Positions 1 to 9,339 of a stretch of 64,000 bases of DNA are shown here, in pieces. The notes under the pieces were generated by a model. The model saw nothing but the letters and a program-made list of their open reading frames with translations, was not told where the DNA came from and did no database searches. A program made the translations under genes and the position numbers. How positions within the stretch are numbered: position 1 is the stretch's first letter; each line of letters starts with the position of its first letter. Source of the DNA: Bryobacterales bacterium (GTDB taxonomy: Bacteria > Acidobacteriota > Terriglobia > Bryobacterales > Bryobacteraceae); the NCBI GenBank assembly GCA_016789785.1, contig JAEUQE010000008.1:28157-92156 (forward strand). Reading direction: 5' to 3'.

Positions 1-1
1 G

Positions 2-1237
2 TATGATGGGCAACCCTTGCCCGGCGGCGAGGTCAAGACTGAGCGCAAAACCGGGGCGCTCATGAAGTCGCCATTCGCATTTAAGAAGCACGGCCAGTGC
101 GGCATGGAGATCAGCGAGCTTTGGCCGAAGCTCTCGGAAGTGGCCGACGACATCTGCTGGATCCGCTCCGTCTACACCGACATTCCCAATCACGAGCCTG
201 CCTGCCTGATGATGAACACCGGCGCCAATCAGGCCGGACGTCCTTCCATGGGCGCATGGATCACCTACGGTTTGGGATCGGAGAATCAGAACCTCCCTTC
301 CTACGTCGTTCTCTGCCCCGACATTCCCACCACCGTGGGCCCTCCTCTCTGGAGCAACGGCTTCCTGCCCGCCATCAACCAGGGCACCTACATTTCCGAT
401 AAGATCATGAGCCGCCCCGGCGAGCCGCCACCGCCCGAAGAGCAAAAAGACAAGGTGATGGTGGAGAAAGCCTTCGATCCGAAAAAGCTCATCAGCAACG
501 TAAGCAACAACAGGTTCACCCTCACCGAACAACGCCGCGAACTGGACTTGCTCGGCAAGCTGGAGAAGATACGCGGCGAAGGCGCCCAGGATCCGCAAGT
601 GGAAGCGGCCATCAAATCGATGGAGATCGCCTACCGCATGCAAACCGAAGCGCCCGAGGTCTTCGACATCCGCAAGGAGACGGAAGCCACACAAAACCTC
701 TATGGTCCAGGCAGTACGGCCCGCGGCTGCCTCACCGCTGTTCGCCTGGTGGAGAAGGGCGTCCGTATGGTCCAGGTCTACTACGCCAAGGGTGACCCCT
801 GGGATGCGCATGCCGACATCCTCGCCCACAAGGTGAATGCAAAGAACTCTGATCAGCCCTTCGCCGCCGTGGTGAAGGATCTCAAGTCCCGTGGCCTGTG
901 GAAGGACACGCTCATCGTCTGCGGCTCAGAGTTCGGGCGCACTCCGGTCCGCGAAGTTGGTGGCGGCGGCGAGCGAATTCGCCGCGGGCGCGATCACAAT
1001 CCATTCGGCTTCACCATGTGGCTGGCGGGCGGCGCTGTCAAAGGCGGCACCATTCATGGCGCCACCGACGACTTCGGCTTCAAAGCCGTCGACAAGCCCG
1101 TCCATGTCCACGATCTCCACGCCACCATCCTCTATCTCATGGGCATCGACCACACCAAGCTCACCTATCGCTACAGCGGCCGCGATTTCCGCCTCACCGA
1201 CGTACACGGCGAAATCATGCACTCCATCGTGGCCTGA
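2..1237 (+). CDS. DUF1501 domain protein, C-terminal part (cut by window edge)
   Basis: The reading frame is open from the first bases, so the gene starts upstream of the window; a TTG at 17 is not credible as the start. The last ~410 residues match DUF1501, a family related to the alkaline phosphatase/sulfatase superfamily that is abundant in Planctomycetes and Acidobacteria, often exported and paired with DUF1553/DUF1800 proteins. Visible family marks are the EFGRTP motif, a downstream GRDHNP, the LAGGAVKGG stretch and the C-terminal DLHATILYLMGIDH followed by GRDFRLTDV. The superfamily fold suggests a metal-dependent hydrolase, but the substrate is unknown. It ends 12 bases before the next gene, which has a good ribosome binding site, so the two are probably cotranscribed. 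Confidence 0.88.
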   Translation, partial: YDGQPLPGGEVKTERKTGALMKSPFAFKKHGQCGMEISELWPKLSEVADDICWIRSVYTDIPNHEPACLMMNTGANQAGRPSMGAWITYGLGSENQNLPSYVVLCPDIPTTVGPPLWSNGFLPAINQGTYISDKIMSRPGEPPPPEEQKDKVMVEKAFDPKKLISNVSNNRFTLTEQRRELDLLGKLEKIRGEGAQDPQVEAAIKSMEIAYRMQTEAPEVFDIRKETEATQNLYGPGSTARGCLTAVRLVEKGVRMVQVYYAKGDPWDAHADILAHKVNAKNSDQPFAAVVKDLKSRGLWKDTLIVCGSEFGRTPVREVGGGGERIRRGRDHNPFGFTMWLAGGAVKGGTIHGATDDFGFKAVDKPVHVHDLHATILYLMGIDHTKLTYRYSGRDFRLTDVHGEIMHSIVA

Positions 1238-1249
1238 AGGAGATCATTC

Positions 1250-2236
1250 ATGCGGCCACTTTGTCTAGTCCTCGCCATAGCCTGTGTGCTCATGGGCGCC
1301 GATCGCAAGCGCGTGATGACGACGCCCAAGGCCGGAGTTGCCACACCCGGCGTGCAGATCCCCATGTCCAAACTGAAGCCCGAAGCCGAGGTCGCCATCG
1401 CCGGCGCCACGGGGATTCTCGGGGCGCCGGAGGCGGTCTGGGTCGGAGCAAACGCGGGCGTGATCCCCATTGATGCGAAGACCAACAAGGCTGGAGACCC
1501 GATCAACGGACCGAAAGCGCCGTGCGCCGGGTTGGCCACTGGATTCGAAGCCACATGGGTTCCCGATTGCGGCAGCAACGCCATGGTCCGCCTCGCGGCC
1601 AAGACCAACGAACACAAGGCAACCATCGCTTCGGGAGCGACAGCCGCCCCGCAGGCGGTCGCCGCAACCGATGACAGCATCTGGGCATTCACCGACGACA
1701 AAGGCACGCTCTCGCGCATTGACCCGGCGACATCGAAGGTCGTAGCCGAGACGAGGCTGCCAGCCGGATGCACCAGCCTGATTTACGCCGAAAAATCTCT
1801 CTGGGCCACCTGCCCCGCCACGAATCAACTGGTTCGCATCAACCCGCTTACAAACCTCGTGGACAAGCGCATCGAGGTGGAAGCTGGTCCCCGGTCGCTT
1901 GTATTTGCGGATGGCTCCATTTGGGTCCTCTGCGGCGAGAAAGGCAAAGTTGCTCGCGTCGACGCAAAGACCAACAAGGTGGCGGCCACGATCGATCTGC
2001 AGATCCCCAATTCCCAGGGCGAGATCACCGCGGGGGCAGGCTCAATCTGGGTCACCGCCAAAGGCTTTCCGCTCACGCGAATCGACCCGAAGAGTGATTC
2101 CGTGGCCCAGCAGTTTGCCGGCGACGGTGGTGGAGCGCTCCGCTTTGGCGCCGGCTCTCTCTGGATGGTCAATACCGCGCAACAGACCGTTTGGCGTGTC
2201 GATCCCAAGCGCGTCCTGGCCACATTCGCCGAATAG
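1250..2236 (+). CDS. exported YncE/virginiamycin B lyase-like beta-propeller protein
   Basis: 328 residues. An AAGGAG sits 8 bases before the ATG. The N-terminus is a short hydrophobic signal peptide ending near MGAD. The rest is about six to seven repeated blade-like units of ~40 residues with recurring SIWV/SLWA and RIDP or RVDAKTNKV motifs, as in YncE-like and streptogramin-lyase-like beta-propellers. No lyase catalytic residues can be assigned from the sequence, so a binding or structural role is as likely as an enzymatic one. The recurrent 'DxxTNKV' element suggests internal duplication. It follows the DUF1501 gene closely and is followed by 470 bases of repeat-rich non-coding DNA. Confidence 0.8.
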   Translation: MRPLCLVLAIACVLMGADRKRVMTTPKAGVATPGVQIPMSKLKPEAEVAIAGATGILGAPEAVWVGANAGVIPIDAKTNKAGDPINGPKAPCAGLATGFEATWVPDCGSNAMVRLAAKTNEHKATIASGATAAPQAVAATDDSIWAFTDDKGTLSRIDPATSKVVAETRLPAGCTSLIYAEKSLWATCPATNQLVRINPLTNLVDKRIEVEAGPRSLVFADGSIWVLCGEKGKVARVDAKTNKVAATIDLQIPNSQGEITAGAGSIWVTAKGFPLTRIDPKSDSVAQQFAGDGGGALRFGAGSLWMVNTAQQTVWRVDPKRVLATFAE

Positions 2237-2308
2237 CGGCCACCGTTGCGGATGCCGCGGGTCTCCTCAAGCATCCTGTCGCGCGACTCACGGCAGCGTA
2301 GGGCTTTA

Positions 2309-2496
2309 GCCGGCTTTAGCCTGCCGCGCCGAGAATCGTCTCGGTGCAGGGCGAGGTGGCCGAGAATGCCCGATCGTCGAATACTACGAGCTTACTAACG
2401 CCCTTCGGCCGCTGTGGCCGCCAGGGGCGATTCGCCGGCCCCGGGCACGGGCCTCGACAAGAGTGGCGAGGCGGCAGACTGAAGTCTGCGTTACCG
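2309..2496. repeat. intergenic composite repeat, left copy
   Basis: This lies in the 470-base gap between the propeller and TPR genes. Read on the + strand it matches the reverse complement of 4136-4386 in the same order of blocks: an AGCCTGCCGCGCCGAGA block, a GCGAGGTG..CGA.AATGC.CGATCG block, CCAGGGGCGATTCGCCGG, and GAGGCGGCAG.CTGAAG ending TGCGTTACCG. It contains the perfect palindrome GCAGACT-GA-AGTCTGC (2474-2489) and an imperfect one, GCCGGCT-TT-AGCCTGC (2309-2324). Stop codons interrupt all frames, so I read it as a dispersed non-coding repeat or a mobile-element relic. The remaining part of the gap (2497-2609) shows nothing recognisable. Confidence 0.75.
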
Positions 2497-2609
2497 TAGC
2501 TGGTCCGGGCTTTTCGTAACACGAGATACTCCCGCGGGTTGCATGCGGGCCATCAGAGTTAACATCTCCTCCCAGAACAAATCGCAGGCTCAAGCGTACT
2601 TAGATCAAA

Positions 2610-2635
2610 CGGTTCCAGCGAGGATCTTGGAACCG
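2610..2635. promoter_or_regulatory. inverted repeat upstream of the TPR gene (possible operator)
   Basis: CGGTTCCA, a 10-base spacer and TGGAACCG form a perfect 8-bp-arm inverted repeat, 71 bases before the TPR start codon. The same geometry, with similar arms, occurs before the Crp/Fnr gene at 37160-37185. It could be a dimeric regulator site. It could also form an RNA hairpin, although the 10-base loop and the lack of a T-run argue against a terminator. Confidence 0.45.
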
Positions 2636-2706
2636 CTGCAAGCCGGGGCTTACGAAGGATCTCGCGCGGCGAGTCAACGCAAGCCCTGACCATCAGGAGG
2701 TGACTT

Positions 2707-4029
2707 GTGCGCTCGATACTCTACGTGTGTCTCTTTGCGGCGTGCCTAACGGCCCAACCGCAGCAGACGGTCTCCATCGCCGACCCCATCGAGGCCAAAC
2801 TCACCGAGGGTAACCTTGCGCTCCGTCAGGCACGGTTTGCCGACGCGGAGAGAATCTATCTGGAAGCTGTGGCGATGGCGCAGGAGTTGCCGGACAGCGA
2901 TATCCGCAAGGCCAAGTCATGGAATAATCTCGGCGCACTCTATCACCAGCAGGCTCGCTATAGCGAAGCCGAGGACCTGTACAAGAAGGCGCTCCCAATC
3001 TACGAAACGCTGGTCGGCGTGAGCCGGTCCGCCTACGCGGCGGTGTTGAACAACTACGCGGAAGTAGTGCGGATGCGAGGCCGCTACGACGAAGCCGAAC
3101 AGCTCTACCGGAACTCGATCCGGGTTCGTGAGTTGGACAATCCCGACGACCCCGGCGTCGCTGCGTCGATGAACAATCTGGCAGTGCTCCTCAACCAGCG
3201 GTTGCGCGCCGAAGAAGCGGAGACCCTGGCGCGCCGCGCGCTGGAGATCTGGAACAACACCTACAATGGCAAGCATCCCTATGTTGCCTCCGGGCTTAAC
3301 ACTCTGGGCGAAGCCCTGCGGATCCAGAACCGGTTAGCCGAAGCGGCGGAGTGCCATCGCAGGGCTGTCGAGATCCGCAAGGAGGTTCTGTCGCCGGAGC
3401 ATCCTGATGTCGCGACCGGAATCAGCAATCTCGCGTCGATGCTCTATGAGCAGAAGAATTACACCGAGTCCGAGGAACTGTATCAGGAAGCCGCGCGCAT
3501 TCGCATGAAGGCCTTTGGTCCGAACCACCCGAGCGTGGCGTTCCTGCACAACAATCTCGGCACTTCGGTACTCGCGCAAGGGCGCACCATTGAAGCGGAA
3601 AACCACTTCCGCGAGGCGATGCGGATTCTGGAGACGGCGGGTGCGGCGGGTCATGTCGACTATGCGAAGACCGTCGAGAACCTCGCTTCGATGTTTGTAC
3701 TGCAGGAGAAAATGCAGGGTGCCGAATCGCTGTATCTGCGTGCGCTGAAACTGCGGGAGAAGGTGTTGGGCCCACGCCACGCAGCCATTGCCAATAGCTA
3801 CGATTGGCTGGCTGCATTCTACTTCAAGCAGGGCCGTGAGACGGAAGCCGAGAAGTGTCTCAAGAAGGCGCTCGACATTCGGGAATCCGCCTTGGGCCGC
3901 GAGGCGCCCGCAGTCGCCCTCAGCCTGCAACGGCTTGCGAACATGTATGCGAGTCAGGATCGGAAGGACGCGGCGGAAGAGATGAACCGGCGCGCCAACC
4001 GCATCTTGAAGCTGCAGCCCGTCCGGTAA
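2707..4029 (+). CDS. TPR (kinesin-light-chain-like) repeat protein
   Basis: 440 residues starting at GTG, preceded by a near-perfect AGGAGGTGA. A short signal-like N-terminus is followed by about nine consecutive tetratricopeptide repeats of ~42 residues. Typical elements are AxxxNNLGxLYxxQxRYxEAExLYxxAL and ALxIREKVLGPxHPxVAxSxxNLA, the Kinesin-light-chain (TPR_10/TPR_12) variety. Such repeats make a right-handed superhelix for protein binding; no enzymatic domain is present. The partner cannot be deduced. The gene is isolated, flanked on both sides by inverted copies of the same non-coding repeat, with a 26-bp inverted repeat in its promoter region. Confidence 0.88.
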   Translation: MRSILYVCLFAACLTAQPQQTVSIADPIEAKLTEGNLALRQARFADAERIYLEAVAMAQELPDSDIRKAKSWNNLGALYHQQARYSEAEDLYKKALPIYETLVGVSRSAYAAVLNNYAEVVRMRGRYDEAEQLYRNSIRVRELDNPDDPGVAASMNNLAVLLNQRLRAEEAETLARRALEIWNNTYNGKHPYVASGLNTLGEALRIQNRLAEAAECHRRAVEIRKEVLSPEHPDVATGISNLASMLYEQKNYTESEELYQEAARIRMKAFGPNHPSVAFLHNNLGTSVLAQGRTIEAENHFREAMRILETAGAAGHVDYAKTVENLASMFVLQEKMQGAESLYLRALKLREKVLGPRHAAIANSYDWLAAFYFKQGRETEAEKCLKKALDIRESALGREAPAVALSLQRLANMYASQDRKDAAEEMNRRANRILKLQPVR

Positions 4030-4135
4030 GGGAACACTCTGTATACTGCCTCGCCTGGCTAGAGTGAATCCTCTTCTGATAGGGCATAGGCAAGCGTCCC
4101 GAGGACTCCGTAGAGCGAAGGAACTGGAATCGGTG

Positions 4136-4386
4136 CCGGCTCGGTAACGCAGCCTTCAGGCTTGCTTCAGGCTGCCGCCTCGTGCTCGGGGCCGGCGAAT
4201 CGCCCCTGGCTGGATCAGGAGCGCTCGACCGCCGGTACTCTACCCAGCTCGCCAACCGCTCCTTCACCAAGTTTGTGATCGCGGGCGGCAGAAGGGCGGC
4301 GGGCTCGTAGAACCTCGGCGATCGCGCATTTTCGTTCACCTCGCGCTGGACCGAGACGTCTCGGCGCGGCAGGCTTTAGCCTGCGC
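4136..4386. repeat. intergenic composite repeat, right copy (inverted)
   Basis: Reverse-complement counterpart of 2309-2496, about 60 bases longer because of an insertion between the GCGATCG and CCAGGGG blocks. It contains the perfect palindrome GCAGGCT-TT-AGCCTGC at 4369-4384, followed by GCGCTACCG, and a longer palindromic element (GCAGCC...GGCTGC) at 4149-4175 that includes TTCAGGCT twice. Minus-strand translation gives a short open stretch, but the left copy is broken in the corresponding frame. I therefore do not call a gene. Confidence 0.72.
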
Positions 4387-4735
4387 TACCGTGAGGTGCG
4401 GGGTGCCAAAGTGCGGAACGAAGGGCATCGAGCGCCCGGAAAACGGACGATCTGCAGCACGCCGACATAGCGCTTAGCGCTAATCTATAACTGCCCTGAC
4501 GGCGGGCTTCGGGTGATCCAAATGCTCACAAGGCAAGATGTCTCAGGGAATGAGTCACTTAGTGCCGGTGAGCACTCGGAGGAAGATGCTCACCGGCCGA
4601 CCATCGCGATCGGGACGCAATGGCCAAATCCGCGACCAGGCAGGCGTCGCCGCCCGCGCAAGTCCGGATTGTAGTGTGATGTCAGAATACAACAAAACCG
4701 ATTCTGGGTCGAGTGAACTTATAGTCCCGCTAGTT
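4387..4735. other. non-coding stretch, nothing recognised apart from a hairpin
   Basis: 349 bases between the right repeat copy and the convergent transporter gene. A perfect inverted repeat lies at 4564-4597 (listed separately) and a TAGCGCTTAGCGCTA near-palindrome at about 4478-4492. A 68-codon frame from 4538 has no ribosome binding site and no recognisable protein features, so it is not called as a gene. Confidence 0.5.
4564..4597. repeat. perfect 11-bp inverted repeat (hairpin)
   Basis: GCCGGTGAGCA at 4564-4574 and TGCTCACCGGC at 4587-4597 are perfect complements around a 12-base loop containing GGAGGA. No T-run follows, so it is not a typical terminator. It lies about 140 bases from the end of the convergent transporter gene. 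It may be an end of a decayed mobile element or a folded RNA. Confidence 0.6.
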
Positions 4736-6127
4736 TTACCGTAAGGTAAGGACGGCGTAGTACCCCATCACCAGAATGATGATGGAACTCGCCGCCACCA
4801 GGCCATAGGTTACCGCTTTGCCGGGAACCACTTCCCTGGGCAATCGTTTGAACCGCAGATACAGCGCGCCGACCGCAATCACGGGAAGCATGGACGCCTG
4901 GGCAACACCGCCAAGTTTCACCATCAGCACCGGAGACTGTGCCCAATAGAACAGCGCGACTGGAATCGCGATGAGGGCCCAGACGAAGTAGTTGCGCCAG
5001 CGCACGCGGCTGGCATAGTCGTCAGCACGGAAATAGCCCAGCATACGCGCCATGTCGGCATAGACCCGGGAATTGGCCGCTGTGGCCGCGAAGATCGTTC
5101 CGTAGAGCGTCGCAACCGCACCCAGATAGAACAGCCACAGCGACCAGCCGCCGAGTGTTTGCGTATACATGCGCGAGAGCACAGGGATCATGTCCTTGGC
5201 CGCGGGCACCAGCCCTTGCGAGTGCAGGATGCCCGCGCCGAGCACGTAGAACGCGATGGTTGCGATGGTGTAGATCACCATGGAGGCCAGGATGTCGAGA
5301 TTCATCACCGCCACCCAGCCCTTGGCGCGCGACTGCCATTCCGCCGATCCGTCGCGCGGTCCCGTGAAGCGCGCATAACCCTTCTCAACGCACCAGTAGG
5401 GGTACATGAACAACTCCGCCGCGCCCACGCCCGTGATGCCGAAAACCGCCACCGCGCTGGCCATCCCCTGCGGAGGCAGCTTGAACTGGAATCCTTCGCG
5501 GAGCTTCTCCCATTGGAAGTACTGCGGCATGGCGACCAGCAGCAGGGCGCACATGAACGTCAGCATGGTGAAGAGCGCTACTTTGATGGTGGCGAGAGTT
5601 TCCACCCGTTCATAACCACCAGTCAAGAGTAGAGCCAGCGTGATGGCGGCCAGCACAGGAACCCACCAATTCACCGGGACGGAAGGCACCAATTGATTCA
5701 ACACCTGCGCGACCCCACCGAACATCGCGCCGATCTGGAACATGGTCATCAGCACCATGAACGCCCACATCCACACCACCCAACTCACTTTCCAACGTGG
5801 CCCGGGAACCTGATCGAAGCCATCAAGGCCCGTCTTCCCGGTCGCAATCGTGTAGCGTCCCAATTCGGACTGCACACTGGGCTTGATGAGGCAGCTAATC
5901 AGGATCACCCAAAGGGCCACATAACCAACCTCCGCGCCGAGCGTGGTGGTGGCGATGAGTTCACCCGATCCGACGATGGACGCCGACAGGATCATGCCTG
6001 GTCCGATTCGCCGCAACATGCCGCCGAACGCTTGCGGAGGATTCTCGATGTCCGCGGGGTGGTATGCGTAGGGATCCTTGATGGCGGGAACAGACGGCTC
6101 GGCCGGAGTCCGGGTGGGAGAACTCAT
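4736..6127 (-). CDS. Nramp-related membrane transporter lacking canonical metal-binding motifs
   Basis: 463 residues, about 11 hydrophobic segments. The N-terminal GPGMILSASIVGSGELIATT and the overall layout place it in the Nramp (SLC11)-related superfamily. In true Nramps TM1 carries DPGN and TM6 carries MPH, which bind Mn2+/Fe2+. Here the TM1 position reads GSGE (residues 53-56) and the TM6 region reads MYPYW (241-245). Compare the canonical DPGN/MPH protein at 29521-31410 in this same window. I infer a changed substrate, as reported for Nramp-related Mg2+ transporters, or loss of metal transport. The DUF2721 gene lies 23 bases upstream on the same strand, so they may be cotranscribed. Confidence 0.82.
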   Translation of the reverse strand: MSSPTRTPAEPSVPAIKDPYAYHPADIENPPQAFGGMLRRIGPGMILSASIVGSGELIATTTLGAEVGYVALWVILISCLIKPSVQSELGRYTIATGKTGLDGFDQVPGPRWKVSWVVWMWAFMVLMTMFQIGAMFGGVAQVLNQLVPSVPVNWWVPVLAAITLALLLTGGYERVETLATIKVALFTMLTFMCALLLVAMPQYFQWEKLREGFQFKLPPQGMASAVAVFGITGVGAAELFMYPYWCVEKGYARFTGPRDGSAEWQSRAKGWVAVMNLDILASMVIYTIATIAFYVLGAGILHSQGLVPAAKDMIPVLSRMYTQTLGGWSLWLFYLGAVATLYGTIFAATAANSRVYADMARMLGYFRADDYASRVRWRNYFVWALIAIPVALFYWAQSPVLMVKLGGVAQASMLPVIAVGALYLRFKRLPREVVPGKAVTYGLVAASSIIILVMGYYAVLTLR

Positions 6128-6150
6128 CCGTGGTATGGTATCACCTTCGC

Positions 6151-6723
6151 CTAGGAACCCACCTTCTCCAGGCTCGCGCGCGTACTGTTGCGTTCGGCGA
6201 TCTTCTCACGGCTCACGTCCACCAGGCGGTTCAGAAAGCTCATCTCGTCCGTGAGCGTAGTGATCGCAAGGCGGGCCTCCTGGATCAACAGCACCGATCC
6301 GTAGAGCAGACCGCAGGCGCCCGACAGGCCGAGCAAAACCGGAAGCCAGTGAAGGGCCGGTTCCATGAGCAGCGCATCGATTCCGATGGCAACGCTGGTG
6401 AGCACAAACAAGCCCGCCGCCATATAGAACACCGTCAGGGTGCGCTGGAGCAATTTCGCGCGCACACTCAACTGACCGATCTGATCCATCAGCATCGCCT
6501 TGCGGTCGTCAATCAACTCAAGTCCCATATGATCGTGCATCAGTTGATCCATCTTGTCGGAGATGGCCCGCACCCGGTCCACCACTCGCCCCAGCCGGTT
6601 GGAGGTGGACAGGATAAACATACCCGACGCGGAAATCAACAGTGCGGGCGTAATCATCGCGGTCAGCACGCCCAGAGCGGCCGACAGCGAAGTAACCAGT
6701 TGCGTTGGTAGTGCGACTTGCAT
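6151..6723 (-). CDS. DUF2721 family membrane protein
   Basis: 190 residues from the ATG at 6723, chosen because GGAG lies 6 bases upstream; an in-frame ATG at 6735 has no ribosome binding site. The protein has an N-terminal hydrophobic segment with the family signature ITPALLISASGMFILSTSNR, then LGRVVDRVR, an amphipathic helical stretch with many charged residues, and two further membrane segments near residues 100-150. Function is not established for DUF2721. It lies just upstream of the divergent Nramp-like gene in the same direction, suggesting a shared transcript. Its promoter region is shared head-to-head with the MFS gene and contains an exact 13-bp tandem duplication. Confidence 0.82.
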   Translation of the reverse strand: MQVALPTQLVTSLSAALGVLTAMITPALLISASGMFILSTSNRLGRVVDRVRAISDKMDQLMHDHMGLELIDDRKAMLMDQIGQLSVRAKLLQRTLTVFYMAAGLFVLTSVAIGIDALLMEPALHWLPVLLGLSGACGLLYGSVLLIQEARLAITTLTDEMSFLNRLVDVSREKIAERNSTRASLEKVGS

Positions 6724-6735
6724 CCTCTTCTCCAT

Positions 6736-6761
6736 TATCTAATGCGGCTATCTAATGCGGC
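6736..6761. repeat. exact 13-bp tandem duplication in a divergent promoter region
   Basis: The unit TATCTAATGCGGC occurs twice in a row, directly upstream of the DUF2721 start on the minus strand and 27 bases before the MFS start on the plus strand. It could be a paired binding site or a recent slippage duplication. Confidence 0.7.
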
Positions 6762-6788
6762 TTGGGCTGGTGTTGTACACTGTGCCTC

Positions 6789-8060
6789 ATGCATCCGGGC
6801 CGATTGTTCTTCGCCAGTTGCCTTGCGTTGGTCACCACGTCGATGGTCTTTTCCATTCGCGGCGACATTCTGGACGCGCTCGGCGCGGACTTTCAGTTGA
6901 CGAAACAGCAAATCGGACTCGTGCTGAGCCCCGCGTTCTGGGGCTTCACGGTGTCGATCCTGATCGGCGGCTCGCTGGTCGACTACTTCGGCATGAGGCG
7001 CCTGCTGGCGGTATCGAGTTGGGGGTATCTGATCGGCATCGTGGGAATCCTCTTCGCGCCCCGCCCTTCAGCGCCGGTAGCGGCATACTACTCCGATCCC
7101 GGCTTTCTGATTCTGTTCGGCGGAATGCTGCTACTCGGGCTGTCGCAGGGTCTGGTGGAGGGTGTGATCAATCCTCTGTGCGCGACGCTCTATCCCAACG
7201 ACAAGACGCACAAGATGAACGTATTGCATGCATGGTGGCCCGGCGGGCTGATCATTGGCGGGTTGCTGGCCTATGCGATCACCAAGATCATGGGACTCGA
7301 TGCACCCTCCGTCTCACCCGCGCTCCGGACGCTTGGCTGGCAGGTGAAGCTCGCAACGATTCTTATCCCGGCGGCCGCGTATCTGTACCTGATTCGCGTC
7401 GAGACCTTCCCGGCTACCGAACGTGTGGCCGCGGGCGTTTCCAACCGCGACATGATCGCCGAAGCATTCCGGCCAATGTTCGTGCTGCTGTGGGTCTGCA
7501 TGTGGATGACGGCAGCAACCGAACTCGGCACGGACCAGTGGGTCGGCTCCCTGATCACGCAATTGATCGGCATGCAGGGGATCCTGATCCTGGTTTACAC
7601 AGCCGGGCTCATGTTTGTGCTGCGCTTCTTCGGCGGCCCAATGGCGCACAAGTTTTCGCCGTTCGGGTTGCTGACGCTCTCGGCAATTCTTGCGGCGGCT
7701 GGGTTGTATCTGCTTGCGGAGGCGCAGACGGCGGCCGCGGCGTTCTTTGCGGCGACACTGTTCGGCATTGGAAAGACGTACTTCTGGCCGACCATGCTGG
7801 GCATCACTTCGGAGTTATTCCCGCGCGGGGGCGCTCTGCTGCTGGCGATCATGGGAGGCACGGGGAATCTGGCGGTGGCGTTCGTGCTGCCTGTGATGGG
7901 CTCGTGGTATGAGACGTCGGGCGCCGCGGCTGCGTTTCGATATGTGAGCCTGTTGCCGGCGCTGCTTACCGTGATCTTCGCCGGACTTTTCCTCTTCTAC
8001 CGTTCAAGCGGAGGATATCGCGCAATTTCGTTAGAACGAAGCGTCGCGGGCGCGGATTGA
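6789..8060 (+). CDS. MFS transporter
   Basis: 423 residues from the ATG at 6789; an upstream TTG-initiated extension lacks support. Twelve hydrophobic segments are visible. Between TM2 and TM3 the loop GGSLVDYFGMRRLL resembles the MFS signature G-x-L-x-D-x-x-G-x-(R/K)-(R/K). The layout with a long first half and the HAWWPGG element in TM5 is like the fucose-permease/sugar-porter-like MFS proteins common in Acidobacteria and Planctomycetes. Substrate unknown. A TACACT element ends 7 bases before the ATG, which would give a leaderless or nearly leaderless mRNA. It is followed 23 bases later by glutamate dehydrogenase, possibly in the same unit. Confidence 0.85.
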   Translation: MHPGRLFFASCLALVTTSMVFSIRGDILDALGADFQLTKQQIGLVLSPAFWGFTVSILIGGSLVDYFGMRRLLAVSSWGYLIGIVGILFAPRPSAPVAAYYSDPGFLILFGGMLLLGLSQGLVEGVINPLCATLYPNDKTHKMNVLHAWWPGGLIIGGLLAYAITKIMGLDAPSVSPALRTLGWQVKLATILIPAAAYLYLIRVETFPATERVAAGVSNRDMIAEAFRPMFVLLWVCMWMTAATELGTDQWVGSLITQLIGMQGILILVYTAGLMFVLRFFGGPMAHKFSPFGLLTLSAILAAAGLYLLAEAQTAAAAFFAATLFGIGKTYFWPTMLGITSELFPRGGALLLAIMGGTGNLAVAFVLPVMGSWYETSGAAAAFRYVSLLPALLTVIFAGLFLFYRSSGGYRAISLERSVAGAD

Positions 8061-8077
8061 CGCGTCTATCAAACTGA

Positions 8078-9316
<1,239 letters not shown>

Positions 9317-9339
9317 CTGCCTCCGGTGAGTCCGGCTCA

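Noticed and set aside
3920..4339. 139-codon minus-strand ORF spanning the end of the TPR gene and the right repeat
   Set aside because: It covers the repeat and runs antisense to the TPR gene; the matching frame in the left repeat copy is interrupted by stops.
4538..4744. 68-codon ORF in the gap before the Nramp-like gene
   Set aside because: No ribosome binding site, no recognisable sequence features, and it overlaps a perfect hairpin; too weak to call.
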